Shown here one piece after another: positions 17,601 to 26,446 of a DNA stretch of 64,000 bases. This stretch comes from Aquimarina sp. AU58. GTDB lineage: Bacteria > Bacteroidota > Bacteroidia > Flavobacteriales > Flavobacteriaceae. The translations under genes and the position numbers were made by a program. Location: the NCBI RefSeq assembly GCF_900312745.1, contig NZ_OMPD01000006.1, positions 186,001 through 250,000 on the forward strand, given 5' to 3'. Under the pieces are notes generated by a model. The model had not been told where the DNA came from. It worked only from the letters and a program-made list of their open reading frames with translations, and did not search any database. Position 1 is the stretch's first letter. Each line of letters opens with the position of its first letter.

Positions 17601-18227
17601 CTATTCTCGTTCTTTTACTTTTTGAGTATTATACCCTGCAGGCCACCTGGTTTCGAAACCTGGCTTGTGTGGGTTATGACAATTTACACAGGTCATTGAT
17701 GCTCTGGGAGGAGCCCATCCTCCTAGTTTTTTACCATGCGCACCACCTTTCCAATCTTTAAACTGTTTATTATGGCATTGGCTACATAATGTATAACTTC
17801 TATTAAAATCAATGTCGGTACCTGTTAAACTAGTTAAGTTGTCCATATCATTACCATTATGACAAGTAATACAGTTCATGGTATTTAGGTCTGCATGAGC
17901 CAGCTTAATATCCCAATGTGCTTTTTTTGAAGGATCTTTACTTTTTAATTCTTCTATTGGTTTGGTATGACATTCGGTACAGGCGTATGATTTGATTTCG
18001 CTTTTACGTTCAGGAATCAAAAATGTGTGTTCTCCTTCTGTGACTTTGATTGTTTTTATACCTTCTAAATACTGTTCTGAGGAAATAGAAGTACCGTGAT
18101 AATTTTTACTCTTGGCTTCTATTTTATCCGTAATATTATGGTATTCACCTTCTCCGTGTTTACAAGAAAATAATATAACGGTAAGGAAAGTATACATCAG
18201 AATATGTATGTTATTATATCTATTCAT
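17601..18227 (-). CDS. Tetraheme cytochrome c lipoprotein of the nap operon
   Basis: 208 residues from Met at 18227. This start overlaps the napB stop by 8 bp and gives a proper signal peptide with lipobox (VILFSC); the longer open frame to 18359 lies inside napB. Four heme motifs are present: CTECH, CITCH, CSQCH and CVNCH. It probably carries electrons from the FeS/NrfD module to NapB and so replaces NapC. It is not obviously a NapC/NirT protein: it has no N-terminal membrane anchor other than lipid. Confidence 0.88.
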   Translation of the reverse strand: MNRYNNIHILMYTFLTVILFSCKHGEGEYHNITDKIEAKSKNYHGTSISSEQYLEGIKTIKVTEGEHTFLIPERKSEIKSYACTECHTKPIEELKSKDPSKKAHWDIKLAHADLNTMNCITCHNGNDMDNLTSLTGTDIDFNRSYTLCSQCHNKQFKDWKGGAHGKKLGGWAPPRASMTCVNCHNPHKPGFETRWPAGYNTQKVKERE

Positions 18228-18918
18228 TTTCAATACTATTAGCTCTTGTGAAAACTTCAATATCAGTAACTGTTTTATCTTTAGGAACATGACATTGCCT
18301 ACAATTTGTACGCTCTGGGTGAGATACTCTGATCTCTTTTGGAGCTGCGGGTCCAGCATGACAAGACAAACAATTTTCTCTCATTTGTATTTGATGCGGG
18401 ATCATTGGCGGACTCCCAGGTAAAGCATTATTTATCCCAACTTTTGGAGCATGAGCCTTTGCAAAACCATTTTCGGTAAAGAGAGTTTTGGTGTTTTGTA
18501 CTACATGGCATTGCCTGCAATTAACCATTTCTGGATGGGGTGTAACTGGTGCATATGCATTAAATTTGGTAACGAAACCTCCATTTTCATGACATTGCAA
18601 ACAGGTATTTGCTCCTAAGCTCATTTCTTCCTTAACAGGATGTGGGATGCTGGGTGGTGCCCCAGGATATGCCCTATTATCATAATAAGTGTCTAGTGAC
18701 CTTTGATGTTCTTCATCGACAGGCATATTCGCATACTCTAATGCCAATCCAGAACGTTTGAACACACCACTCTCTAACGGAATAAATGTTTCGGTTGAGC
18801 TTTCCTCAATAGGGATATAACTTTCTTCCAAACCTTCTTGATAACTATAATTCCAAATAGTAATAAAGGCTATGAACAATACTAAAAAAAGTGATATGAT
18901 TCCGAGTCTCTTTTTCAT
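18220..18918 (-). CDS. napB: NapB cytochrome subunit, internally duplicated (four heme motifs)
   Basis: 232 residues, longer than usual for NapB. After an N-terminal helix there are two copies of the NapB module. The first is PGAPPSIPHPV (85-95) with CLQCH (106-110) and CRQCH (134-138). The second is PGSPPMIPHQI (167-177) with CLSCH (183-187) and CRQCHVPKD (206-214). Classic NapB has one module and two hemes; this one should bind four. It hands electrons to NapA. It begins 4 bp after the napA stop. Confidence 0.92.
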   Translation of the reverse strand: MKKRLGIISLFLVLFIAFITIWNYSYQEGLEESYIPIEESSTETFIPLESGVFKRSGLALEYANMPVDEEHQRSLDTYYDNRAYPGAPPSIPHPVKEEMSLGANTCLQCHENGGFVTKFNAYAPVTPHPEMVNCRQCHVVQNTKTLFTENGFAKAHAPKVGINNALPGSPPMIPHQIQMRENCLSCHAGPAAPKEIRVSHPERTNCRQCHVPKDKTVTDIEVFTRANSIENE

Positions 18919-18921
18919 AGC

Positions 18922-21246
18922 CTATGCTTTTTCAACTTTAACGGCACATTTTTTATAGTCTGGTTCTTTAGAAATTGGGCAAAAAGCATCCAAAGTAACG
19001 TCATTAATTAACATGTTCTCATCGAAGAAAGGTACAAAGACCTGACCTTTGGTAGGCAACCCTCTTTTATTTATCGATGCAGGTAATATACACGAACCTC
19101 TACGTGATGTTACTTTTATATTTTCGCCATCTCTAATTCCTAATGCTTTTGCGTCTTCTGGATGAAACTCTACATAGGCACTTGGCATTGCTTTATGTAA
19201 TACAGGGATTCTACGTGTCATAGAGCCTGTATGCCAATGCTCAACAACTCTTCCGGTATTTAACCAAAATGGATATTCATTATCGGGTTCTTCTGGAGCC
19301 GGTTCATAAGGACGTTGCCATATAATTGCTTTTCCGTCTGGTTTTCCATAAAAATGAAAATCTTCACCGTTAGAACAAGCCGGATCATATTTTGCATTAA
19401 AGCGCCATTGCGTAGATTTTCCGTTTACATATGGCCATATTACACCAGATTCTTTTTTCAGAACTTCTAAAGGCGCCATACCATGTTTTGCTCCTTCATG
19501 AAACTGCCGATATTCATTATAAATTTCCTCGACATGATTTTCTTCACTATACGGAAACAAATCGCCATATCCCAGTCGTTTTGCAATTTCAATGGTCATC
19601 CATGCATCAGGAGTGGTTTCTCCGGGACCATCTACCATTTTATCCCAATGTTGTGTTCTTCGTTCAGAGTTTCCATACAATCCACTTTTTTCTATATGCC
19701 ATGATGCTGGTAAAATTACATCAGCTACATCAGAGGTTGGTGTAGGAAAAACATCAGAAACTACAACAAAACAGGAGTCTTTCTCCATACCCGGTCGATA
19801 CCTGCTTGTTTTTGGCATTGAAACCAATGGATTAGTTACTTGTGTCCAAATAAATTTAATATCCCCTCGATCAATTGCTCTAAACATTTCTGTGGCATGA
19901 TACGTTGGTTTAGAAGGGATGCGTTCATAAGGTACTTTCCATATTTTTGCTGCCAGACGTCTATGTTTTTCGTTCATCACGACTCCTTTAGGCAATTTAT
20001 GAGTAAAAGTACCTACTTCTCTTGCAGTACCACAAGCAGATGGTTGTCCGGTTAATGAAAATGGGCCATTCCCTGGTTGTGAAATTTTTCCGGTAAGTAA
20101 ATGGATGTTATAGACTAAGTTGTTCATCCACGTTCCTCTGGTGTGCTGGTTCATTCCCATGCACCAATAAGAAACTACCTTTTTATTTGGATCTCCGTAT
20201 ATAGAGGCTAAATACTTAATATCTTTTGCAGATACTTTTGAATACTTAGCTACTTTTTCTGGAGTATAGTCGTTTAAGAATTTTTTATAAGCTTCAAAAT
20301 CTATTTTTTGTGGCTTATCTTTAAATTTGTAATTATCTTCCAGGCCATATCCCATATTGGTTAGTCCTTTGCTAAAATTACAATGTTTTTCTACAAAAGA
20401 TTTATTTACCCATCCATTATTGATAATTTCATAACAAATTGCATTGGCGACGGCCAAGTCGGTTTGAGGCTCAAATAATATAGATCTATCAGATGCAGTA
20501 CTAGAACGTGTTGTACGTGTTGCAAAATCAATAATCTTAGCACCTCTTCTATTTTTTTGTTCTAGCATTCTGGAGAACAATACCGGATGCATTTCTGCCA
20601 TATTATTACCCCATGTAATAAAATAGTCGGCATAGTCGATATCTTCATAACAGCCCATAGGTTCATCAGCGCCAAAAGTGGTTAAAAAACCGGCTACTGC
20701 ACTTGCCATACATAAACGGGCATTACAATCTAAGTTATTTGTGCCAATCGCACCTTTCATTAATTTTGAAGCAACATATCCTTCAGGAATTGTAGATTGA
20801 CCAGAAGTGTACATGGCTACACTATCTTTGCCATGCTTTTGAATAGTCTCCTTCATTTTGTTGGCAACAATGTCTAAAGCTTCATTGATTGGAGTTTTAA
20901 CGTATTGACCGTTTTTCTTTACCAATGCATGAGTTAGTCTATCTTTTGATTGAATACACATGATTTGATGGTATCCTTTTACACAAAGTAGCCCTTTATT
21001 TACACTGCTCTTAGGATCTCCTTTTACAGCTACAGCTTTTCCGTTTTCTGTTCCTACAAGCACTCCACATCCTACACCACAAAATCTACACGGAGCCTTT
21101 GTCCAATCGATATCACCGCTCGGTAACCCTTTTTCCTGTTCGTCTGCAAATAAGATTCCCGGAAACATAGTTGCTGCGGCAGTCATCGCAGACAACATAG
21201 CCATCTTTTTTATGAATTTTCTTCTATTTGTGAGAGAGGTATACAT
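18922..21246 (-). CDS. napA: Periplasmic nitrate reductase catalytic subunit
   Basis: 774 residues. Tat signal TNRRKFIKKMAM, then the 4Fe-4S motif CRFCGVGCGVLVG with the fourth Cys in GLLCVKGYH, and the molybdenum-ligand Cys in NARLCMASAVAG. The rest is the bis-MGD oxidoreductase fold with a C-terminal dinucleotide-binding domain (NTGRVVEHWHTGSMTRR). It reduces nitrate to nitrite in the periplasm. NapD and NapB neighbours separate it from assimilatory reductases. The cofactor would come from the moa/mobA genes at 49-55 kb. Confidence 0.97.
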   Translation of the reverse strand: MYTSLTNRRKFIKKMAMLSAMTAAATMFPGILFADEQEKGLPSGDIDWTKAPCRFCGVGCGVLVGTENGKAVAVKGDPKSSVNKGLLCVKGYHQIMCIQSKDRLTHALVKKNGQYVKTPINEALDIVANKMKETIQKHGKDSVAMYTSGQSTIPEGYVASKLMKGAIGTNNLDCNARLCMASAVAGFLTTFGADEPMGCYEDIDYADYFITWGNNMAEMHPVLFSRMLEQKNRRGAKIIDFATRTTRSSTASDRSILFEPQTDLAVANAICYEIINNGWVNKSFVEKHCNFSKGLTNMGYGLEDNYKFKDKPQKIDFEAYKKFLNDYTPEKVAKYSKVSAKDIKYLASIYGDPNKKVVSYWCMGMNQHTRGTWMNNLVYNIHLLTGKISQPGNGPFSLTGQPSACGTAREVGTFTHKLPKGVVMNEKHRRLAAKIWKVPYERIPSKPTYHATEMFRAIDRGDIKFIWTQVTNPLVSMPKTSRYRPGMEKDSCFVVVSDVFPTPTSDVADVILPASWHIEKSGLYGNSERRTQHWDKMVDGPGETTPDAWMTIEIAKRLGYGDLFPYSEENHVEEIYNEYRQFHEGAKHGMAPLEVLKKESGVIWPYVNGKSTQWRFNAKYDPACSNGEDFHFYGKPDGKAIIWQRPYEPAPEEPDNEYPFWLNTGRVVEHWHTGSMTRRIPVLHKAMPSAYVEFHPEDAKALGIRDGENIKVTSRRGSCILPASINKRGLPTKGQVFVPFFDENMLINDVTLDAFCPISKEPDYKKCAVKVEKA

Positions 21247-21250
21247 AATA

Positions 21251-21490
21251 CTAATTGTTTTGTGGTGTATTAAATCCAGAAACCATAGCCAATAATTTTA
21301 GACTTTCTATAGTATCTAGTTTTTCTTTTAGAATTGCTTCTTCGGTTTCATTTTCAGTTTCTGTAATTAAGATGAGTACATCCTTATTATTGGCTGGCAT
21401 GACTTCACATTGCTCTATTGAAGATAGTGCATTGATAAGCTCATTTTTTTCTCCTTTTTGCGGATGGGCTAAATAACTCTTAATTGGCAT
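21251..21490 (-). CDS. napD: NapD maturation chaperone
   Basis: 79 residues, NapD size. It begins MPIKSYLAHPQKGEKNEL and has the ferredoxin-like beta-alpha-beta pattern of the family. NapD binds the Tat signal of NapA and holds back export until the cofactor is in. It lies between the porin gene (7 bp) and napA (4 bp). Confidence 0.85.
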   Translation of the reverse strand: MPIKSYLAHPQKGEKNELINALSSIEQCEVMPANNKDVLILITETENETEEAILKEKLDTIESLKLLAMVSGFNTPQNN

Positions 21491-21497
21491 AGTTTTA

Positions 21498-22760
21498 TTA
21501 TTTGTTGGTTGTGAATAGAGTTGGTTTAATTGTCACCATGATCCATCCCCAATTATTGGTATTCCCATCAAAATTATTTTTCAGTATCTCCATTCCGTCT
21601 GAAGCAAAGAGATGAGAATATCCAGCTTTGATATTTACATTTTTTTGTAAATTATAGGAATATACCAGGTCTATTTCTGTCCCCAGTTGTTTAGACTCAT
21701 TTGCAGGTAAATCTGCTGCAGCCATAAAATTGTGAGCAGCCACATTTAATGTAGATTTTTGATTAAATTTCACATTAGCTTTTAGATACAAGTCGATTAG
21801 TCCTACATTTCCGATATGGTTACCCACATAGAAATAATCCATTAATCCATTAAACTTGTGATTGGTACCATAAAAAGGAGTAAAAGCTTCGTTATCTCCA
21901 TTTGCAGGTGCTCCATTATCATTACCACTTTGTAGTTCTCCACCAAGTACTATTTTCCATTGTTCTGATACTTTATAATCTGCCTCTAGTCCTAATAAAT
22001 ATGCGCTTAGGTCATTATCACCCAGATCATTTCCAAATTGATAATAAAGATTAGAGGTAAAACCAAGTTTTCCTGTTTTATATTTTAAATGAGTTCCTAC
22101 AGTTTGACTATATCTGGTTTCGTTATTGTCAGAATTGGTAGCATCTGTATACTGTAATCCATTGTTAAGAAAAAGGAAACTTCCCGAAAAATTCTCCCAA
22201 TCTTTGTGTAGCCAGGCGTATTGGATACTTTTATATGTATTGGGCGTTGTAAGTGTATGTCCTGTTAGGGATTCTTCTCCCCGGTTAAATGCAAAACCCA
22301 GATCGAATTTGAAGCTGTCTTTATTGTATCTTATAAGTGCAGCATCATGACTTCTGGCTTGCTGTGCCCAACCTACGTTTCCAAAAATACGTTGATCGTC
22401 ATATGCAATTTCCTGGCGCCCTAGTTTTAATGAAATATTTGGATTAAAAAGAATTTCTCCCCAGGCCTGTTGAACACTAAAACCATTTTTGTCTGCTGTA
22501 TTGAGTTGGGGTACATCTCCCCACACTCTTACATCTTGTAGACTTACGTAAAAATTTAATTTTTCCGTTTTATATCCAGCATTTAATCGTGTGCGTTGAG
22601 ATACAAATGTTGCGGGGTCTGCATCATTTGGGAACAATGTTTTAAATCCATGTCTGTATTCGAATCGTGGTCGTACTTCGGCATCGATTTTTAATTGAGC
22701 ATTAGTAGTTGTAATAAGTAATGTGAAAAAAATGAGGGTACTAAGTTTAACGAGTTTCAT
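21498..22760 (-). CDS. Alginate-export-family outer membrane beta-barrel porin, first gene of the nap operon
   Basis: 420 residues. A cleavable signal peptide ends TTTNAQ and the rest alternates as a beta barrel starting KIDAEVRPRFEYRHGF, the pattern of the alginate_exp porin domain. Sitting 7 bp upstream of napD and behind an FNR-like promoter, it likely lets nitrate or nitrite across the outer membrane; alginate transport is not implied. The ATG lies about 213 nt from the predicted start point. Confidence 0.85.
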   Translation of the reverse strand: MKLVKLSTLIFFTLLITTTNAQLKIDAEVRPRFEYRHGFKTLFPNDADPATFVSQRTRLNAGYKTEKLNFYVSLQDVRVWGDVPQLNTADKNGFSVQQAWGEILFNPNISLKLGRQEIAYDDQRIFGNVGWAQQARSHDAALIRYNKDSFKFDLGFAFNRGEESLTGHTLTTPNTYKSIQYAWLHKDWENFSGSFLFLNNGLQYTDATNSDNNETRYSQTVGTHLKYKTGKLGFTSNLYYQFGNDLGDNDLSAYLLGLEADYKVSEQWKIVLGGELQSGNDNGAPANGDNEAFTPFYGTNHKFNGLMDYFYVGNHIGNVGLIDLYLKANVKFNQKSTLNVAAHNFMAAADLPANESKQLGTEIDLVYSYNLQKNVNIKAGYSHLFASDGMEILKNNFDGNTNNWGWIMVTIKPTLFTTNK

Positions 22761-23301
22761 AGTAAGATTTGATTATAAATTAACTACGGTAAATATTGGT
22801 TCATTTATTATTGCATGCAATGATATCAATCAGGTTTAGTTTAAATTGATTAAATACAAGGCTCAAAATCAACCATCATTCTCATTTTTAATGATACTCT
22901 GAGTATGCTATTTATTTTTCTAAGATTAGAGAATAAACAAATAGTTAGATGTCTTTTTTCACCTCATAATATACGGATAAAACTATTCGCAAATAGGGTC
23001 TTAAAGCATGATAATTGTCATAAAGCCAATATATTAATTGAATCTAAATAAGAATAGAATTTTAAGAATGAACTCTTCTCTTTTTTGAAGACAGACCTAA
23101 TGTGCAGTGAACTAAACTTATATGTAGAAAAATGTTAATTATGGATGGTCTTATGTAAATAATATCTTGTTAGGAAAAATCAGTTTCAGTAATGGATATT
23201 TACTAAAATAATTATCATGCAATCAAAATTTTTGGAAATTAGAGTGAAACACTCGGGAGTTTATATTTCTAATATAATTATGATGAATGAATTATTACAA
23301 T
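22761..23301. other. Gap between nap operon and pdxH, holding the nap promoter
   Basis: 541 bp without a convincing gene. It holds the promoter listed next and a second FNR-pattern sequence, TGATATCAATCA at 22821-22832, without a good -7 element at the usual spacing. A 35-codon ORF at 23217 lacks support. No repeat or terminator seen. Confidence 0.6.
22978..23020 (-). promoter_or_regulatory. FNR-like site plus -7 element of the porin-nap operon
   Basis: TGATAATTGTCA at 23009-23020, and on the minus strand TAGTTTTA at 22978-22985, exactly 23 nt apart. The same -7 sequence is used upstream of the usp gene at 29140. The start point would be near 22973, giving a leader of about 213 nt. Confidence 0.72.
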
Positions 23302-23910
23302 CTATTCATGAGTGTATCCTGTATCCTTGAGCCAGTTATAATCTGGCAAAAGTTTGTATATTATGGTACGAGTGTACCCTTCTATCCGATCATGTTCTAC
23401 AAATTCGAATCTATTAGGTTTAATTAGGTATCCTCCCCAATATTCTGGTCTTGGAATAATTTGATTCTTGAATTTGGTTTCGTAGTGTTCTAGTTGATCT
23501 TCGAGTACTTTGCGCGAAGAAACTACTTTGCTTTGATCAGAAGCCCAGGCTCCTAATTTACTGCCTTCGGGTCGCGATTCGAAATATCCTTCTGATAAGT
23601 TGCTGGCAACTTTTTCTGCTTCTCCCTCAATTAAAACTTTCTTTTTTGCGGCTGCCCAATTAAAAGTAATAGAAACTTTATTGTTTTGTGCTATGGCCTT
23701 TCCTTTCTCACTAGTATAATTTGTAAAAAAGATAAAACCCTCCCAGGTGAAACGTTTTAATAATACAATTCTACTTTTGGGAAAACCATCTACCCCGATG
23801 GTGGAGAGTAACATTGCATTGGCTTCATCCTCGGGATGAGCTTTATCTACCTCATAAAACCATTGCTGAAAATGTTGGATTGGGTTATGGTCATCAGAAG
23901 TATTCATCAT
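23302..23910 (-). CDS. pdxH: Pyridoxine/pyridoxamine 5'-phosphate oxidase
   Basis: 202 residues, family length. It makes pyridoxal phosphate using FMN and oxygen. Visible motifs are PKSRIVLLKRF and FFTNYTSEKGKAI (FMN binding), SRPEGSKLGAWASDQS, and the end PDYNWLKDTGYTHE in place of the usual RLAP. Its ATG shares one base with the ccoI stop, so the two are translated from one message, although their functions are unrelated. Confidence 0.93.
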   Translation of the reverse strand: MMNTSDDHNPIQHFQQWFYEVDKAHPEDEANAMLLSTIGVDGFPKSRIVLLKRFTWEGFIFFTNYTSEKGKAIAQNNKVSITFNWAAAKKKVLIEGEAEKVASNLSEGYFESRPEGSKLGAWASDQSKVVSSRKVLEDQLEHYETKFKNQIIPRPEYWGGYLIKPNRFEFVEHDRIEGYTRTIIYKLLPDYNWLKDTGYTHE

Positions 23911-26306
23911 TATTTTGATATTAATTTTCTTCCGGACCAGTTTGTAAGCACGGTAACATATGCAACAATAGAGATAGAACTTAATGGCATTAGTATTGCT
24001 GCTATCACAGGAGAGAGTTGACCGGTAACAGCAAAATATAGACCTATAATATTATATAAAAATGATAGGACGAAACTTGATTTAATAATCGCAATCGCTT
24101 TTTTTGATAGGTTAAGATAAACGGATATAGTATCAAATTTTGAAGCATCAAGAATGGCATCACACGCAGGAGAAAATACATTTACATTTTCTGAAACAGC
24201 TATGCCCACATCACTTTGGGCTAAAGCTCCGGCATCATTTAATCCATCACCAACCATGATGACGTTTTGGTTGTGTTGTTGTAATGATTTGATATAGTTT
24301 AGCTTATCGTCTGGTTTTTGATCAAAAAGTAAAGAAGTGTTTTTAGGGAGTAGTTTTTTTAAATACTCTTTTTCTCCTTCATTGTCTCCTGATAAAATAG
24401 CGAGTTTGTAATCTTTAGATAATTGATCAAATACTCTCTTAACTCCCTTTCTATATTGATTATGAAAAACGTAATGGCCTTTATATTGTTCATTAGTGCT
24501 AATATGAACTGTAGTGTTTGTGATTTCAGAATTAATGTCCTGTCCTACAAAATTTGCAGACCCTATTTTGATAGTGTCTTCTTCAAGTTTACCCTCAATT
24601 CCTTTTCCTATATGTTCATGATATTCGTCTAAGGTTAGAATATCGTGTTCTGCTAATATATTATAAAGCGTTCTGCTAAGAGGGTGATTTGATGCTCGTA
24701 AGGTGTTTTTAAGCAAGGATTCTTCTTCGGGTGTTAGTTTCATTCCTTCATAAGTCACTTCGCTTGTAATTGTAGTAGTTATGGTACCGGTTTTGTCAAA
24801 AATCATGGTATCTACTCTGGCTAATCGTTCTATGACATCTGCATTTTTGAGATAGAATTTGGTTTTTCCGAAGATGCGAAGGATATTACCCAAGGCAAAC
24901 GGTCTTGCTAGTGCTAATGCACATGGACAGGCGATAATAAGTACAGCTGTGAATACCTGTGCTGCTTTTGAGGGATCAACAAATAACCAAAAAGAAGTAG
25001 CGAGTACAGCGATACATAAGATTGTAATGGTAAAATATTTACTTATTGCATCGGTAAGATTGGTAAATGAAGCTGTTTTATCTTTATTAAACACATCATT
25101 ACTCCATAATTGGGTAAGATAGCTTTGTTCTACAGATTTTAAAACTTCGATTTCTATAGCTCCATAAAGCTGTCTGCCTCCTGCAAAAAGGGTATCACCC
25201 GATTGTTTAGTGACCGATTCGCTTTCGCCGGTTACAAAGCTATAGTCAATTTGTGCATCGCCTTCGATAAGAATAGCATCTACGGGGATTAATTCGCCAT
25301 TTCTGATCAATAGTCGATCGCCTTTTTTAATATCATAAACTTGTATGTTTTCTTCTTTTCTTTCTTTTTTGTGTTGTGAAAAGGCAATTCTTGTTACCGC
25401 AATGGGGAAATAAGATTTATAATCTCTTTCGAAAGATAAAAAAGAATAGGTTTTTTGCTGGAAGAATTTTCCTAGCAACAGAAAAAATACCAGCCCGGTA
25501 AGGCTATCAAAAAAACCGGTGCCCCAATCAAAAATTATTTCTGTAGTACTTCTTAAAAAAAGGACCAGAATTCCTAAAGCAATCGGAATATCTATATTTA
25601 ATATTTTGGACCGTAATCCCTTATAGGCAGAAATAAAGTAATCCTGAGCAGCATAAAATACAACGGGTAATGAAAAAGTAAACATTAACCAACGAAAAAC
25701 GTGTTTGTATTGTTCTAACCAGTATTCTGATACTTCAAAATACTCTGGAAACGATAAAAACATTACATTTCCAAAAGCAAAACCCGCAATACCAAGTTTA
25801 TAAATCAAACTTCGATTTATTTTTGTCTCTCCTGTAGAGTAGTCATCCAGACTAATATAGGGTTCATAGCCTATAGAATTAAGTAAAGTGACCAATGCTT
25901 TAAGGGAAATACGATCACTATTAAAAGTAATACGAACTGTTTTTTTAGGGAAATTAACCTGAGAGGCTGTAATCGCTGGTTGAAGCTTATGTAGATTTTC
26001 TAATATCCAAATGCAGGAACTACAATGCATGTGTGGAATATATAATGTGATGATTTGGGTATTACCATCATTAAATTCTATTAATTTTTCAACAATAGCA
26101 GGAGTGTCGAGATAATCGTATTTTCCTTGAATTTCTTCAGGAATGGCGCCAGGAGCAGACTGTAAGTCGTAATAACAGGATAAATCATGAGTCGAAAAAA
26201 TTTCAAATACAGTTTTGCACCCATTACAGCAGAATGTTTTTTGATCAAATTTGATTACCGTCTTACTGCAATCATCTCCACAGTGAAAACAAGTATGCTC
26301 TGACAT
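23910..26306 (-). CDS. ccoI: Copper-exporting P-type ATPase for cbb3 oxidase (CcoI/FixI)
   Basis: 798 residues. The N-terminus is Cys-rich (CFHCGDDC and CCNGC), a feature of CcoI, then a heavy-metal domain with HMHCSSCIW. P1B-ATPase motifs follow: TGES, CPC in IIACPCALALA, phosphorylation site DKTGTITT, and hinge GDGLNDAGAL. It moves copper across the inner membrane for assembly of the CuB site. It has an FNR-like promoter of its own, divergent from the usp cluster, with a leader of only about 11 nt. Confidence 0.94.
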   Translation of the reverse strand: MSEHTCFHCGDDCSKTVIKFDQKTFCCNGCKTVFEIFSTHDLSCYYDLQSAPGAIPEEIQGKYDYLDTPAIVEKLIEFNDGNTQIITLYIPHMHCSSCIWILENLHKLQPAITASQVNFPKKTVRITFNSDRISLKALVTLLNSIGYEPYISLDDYSTGETKINRSLIYKLGIAGFAFGNVMFLSFPEYFEVSEYWLEQYKHVFRWLMFTFSLPVVFYAAQDYFISAYKGLRSKILNIDIPIALGILVLFLRSTTEIIFDWGTGFFDSLTGLVFFLLLGKFFQQKTYSFLSFERDYKSYFPIAVTRIAFSQHKKERKEENIQVYDIKKGDRLLIRNGELIPVDAILIEGDAQIDYSFVTGESESVTKQSGDTLFAGGRQLYGAIEIEVLKSVEQSYLTQLWSNDVFNKDKTASFTNLTDAISKYFTITILCIAVLATSFWLFVDPSKAAQVFTAVLIIACPCALALARPFALGNILRIFGKTKFYLKNADVIERLARVDTMIFDKTGTITTTITSEVTYEGMKLTPEEESLLKNTLRASNHPLSRTLYNILAEHDILTLDEYHEHIGKGIEGKLEEDTIKIGSANFVGQDINSEITNTTVHISTNEQYKGHYVFHNQYRKGVKRVFDQLSKDYKLAILSGDNEGEKEYLKKLLPKNTSLLFDQKPDDKLNYIKSLQQHNQNVIMVGDGLNDAGALAQSDVGIAVSENVNVFSPACDAILDASKFDTISVYLNLSKKAIAIIKSSFVLSFLYNIIGLYFAVTGQLSPVIAAILMPLSSISIVAYVTVLTNWSGRKLISK

Positions 26307-26321
26307 AGAATTTGTTTGCTA

Positions 26322-26364
26322 CAAATATGAAAAAGTATGCATTTATATAATATGACAAATGTCA
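26322..26364 (-). promoter_or_regulatory. FNR-like site plus -7 element of ccoI
   Basis: Palindrome TGACAAATGTCA at 26353-26364, and on the minus strand CATATTTG at 26322-26329 (one mismatch to TAnnTTTG), exactly 23 nt apart. It is one of a back-to-back pair with the usp promoter; the two operators are 12 bp apart. Confidence 0.72.
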
Positions 26365-26376
26365 TGATTATTCAAC

Positions 26377-26419
26377 TGACAAAAATCATAGTTTTTGCAT
26401 CTGCAATTATCTAGTTTTG
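26377..26419 (+). promoter_or_regulatory. FNR-like site plus -7 element of the first tandem usp
   Basis: TGACAAAAATCA at 26377-26388 (the exact reverse complement of the site at 1721) and TAGTTTTG at 26412-26419, 23 nt apart. Start point near 26424, 23 nt before the ATG. Confidence 0.82.
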
Positions 26420-26446
26420 AGGATAACATATCAAAAAAAGCAAACA

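Noticed and set aside
22821..22832. TGATATCAATCA, an FNR-pattern site 61 bp before the porin gene
   Set aside because: The -7 position at the standard spacing reads AATATTTA, a weak match, while the site at 23009 has a better match. It may be a secondary site.
23217..23324. 35-codon plus-strand ORF near the end of pdxH
   Set aside because: It runs into the 3' end of pdxH on the other strand, has no likeness to known proteins and no promoter.
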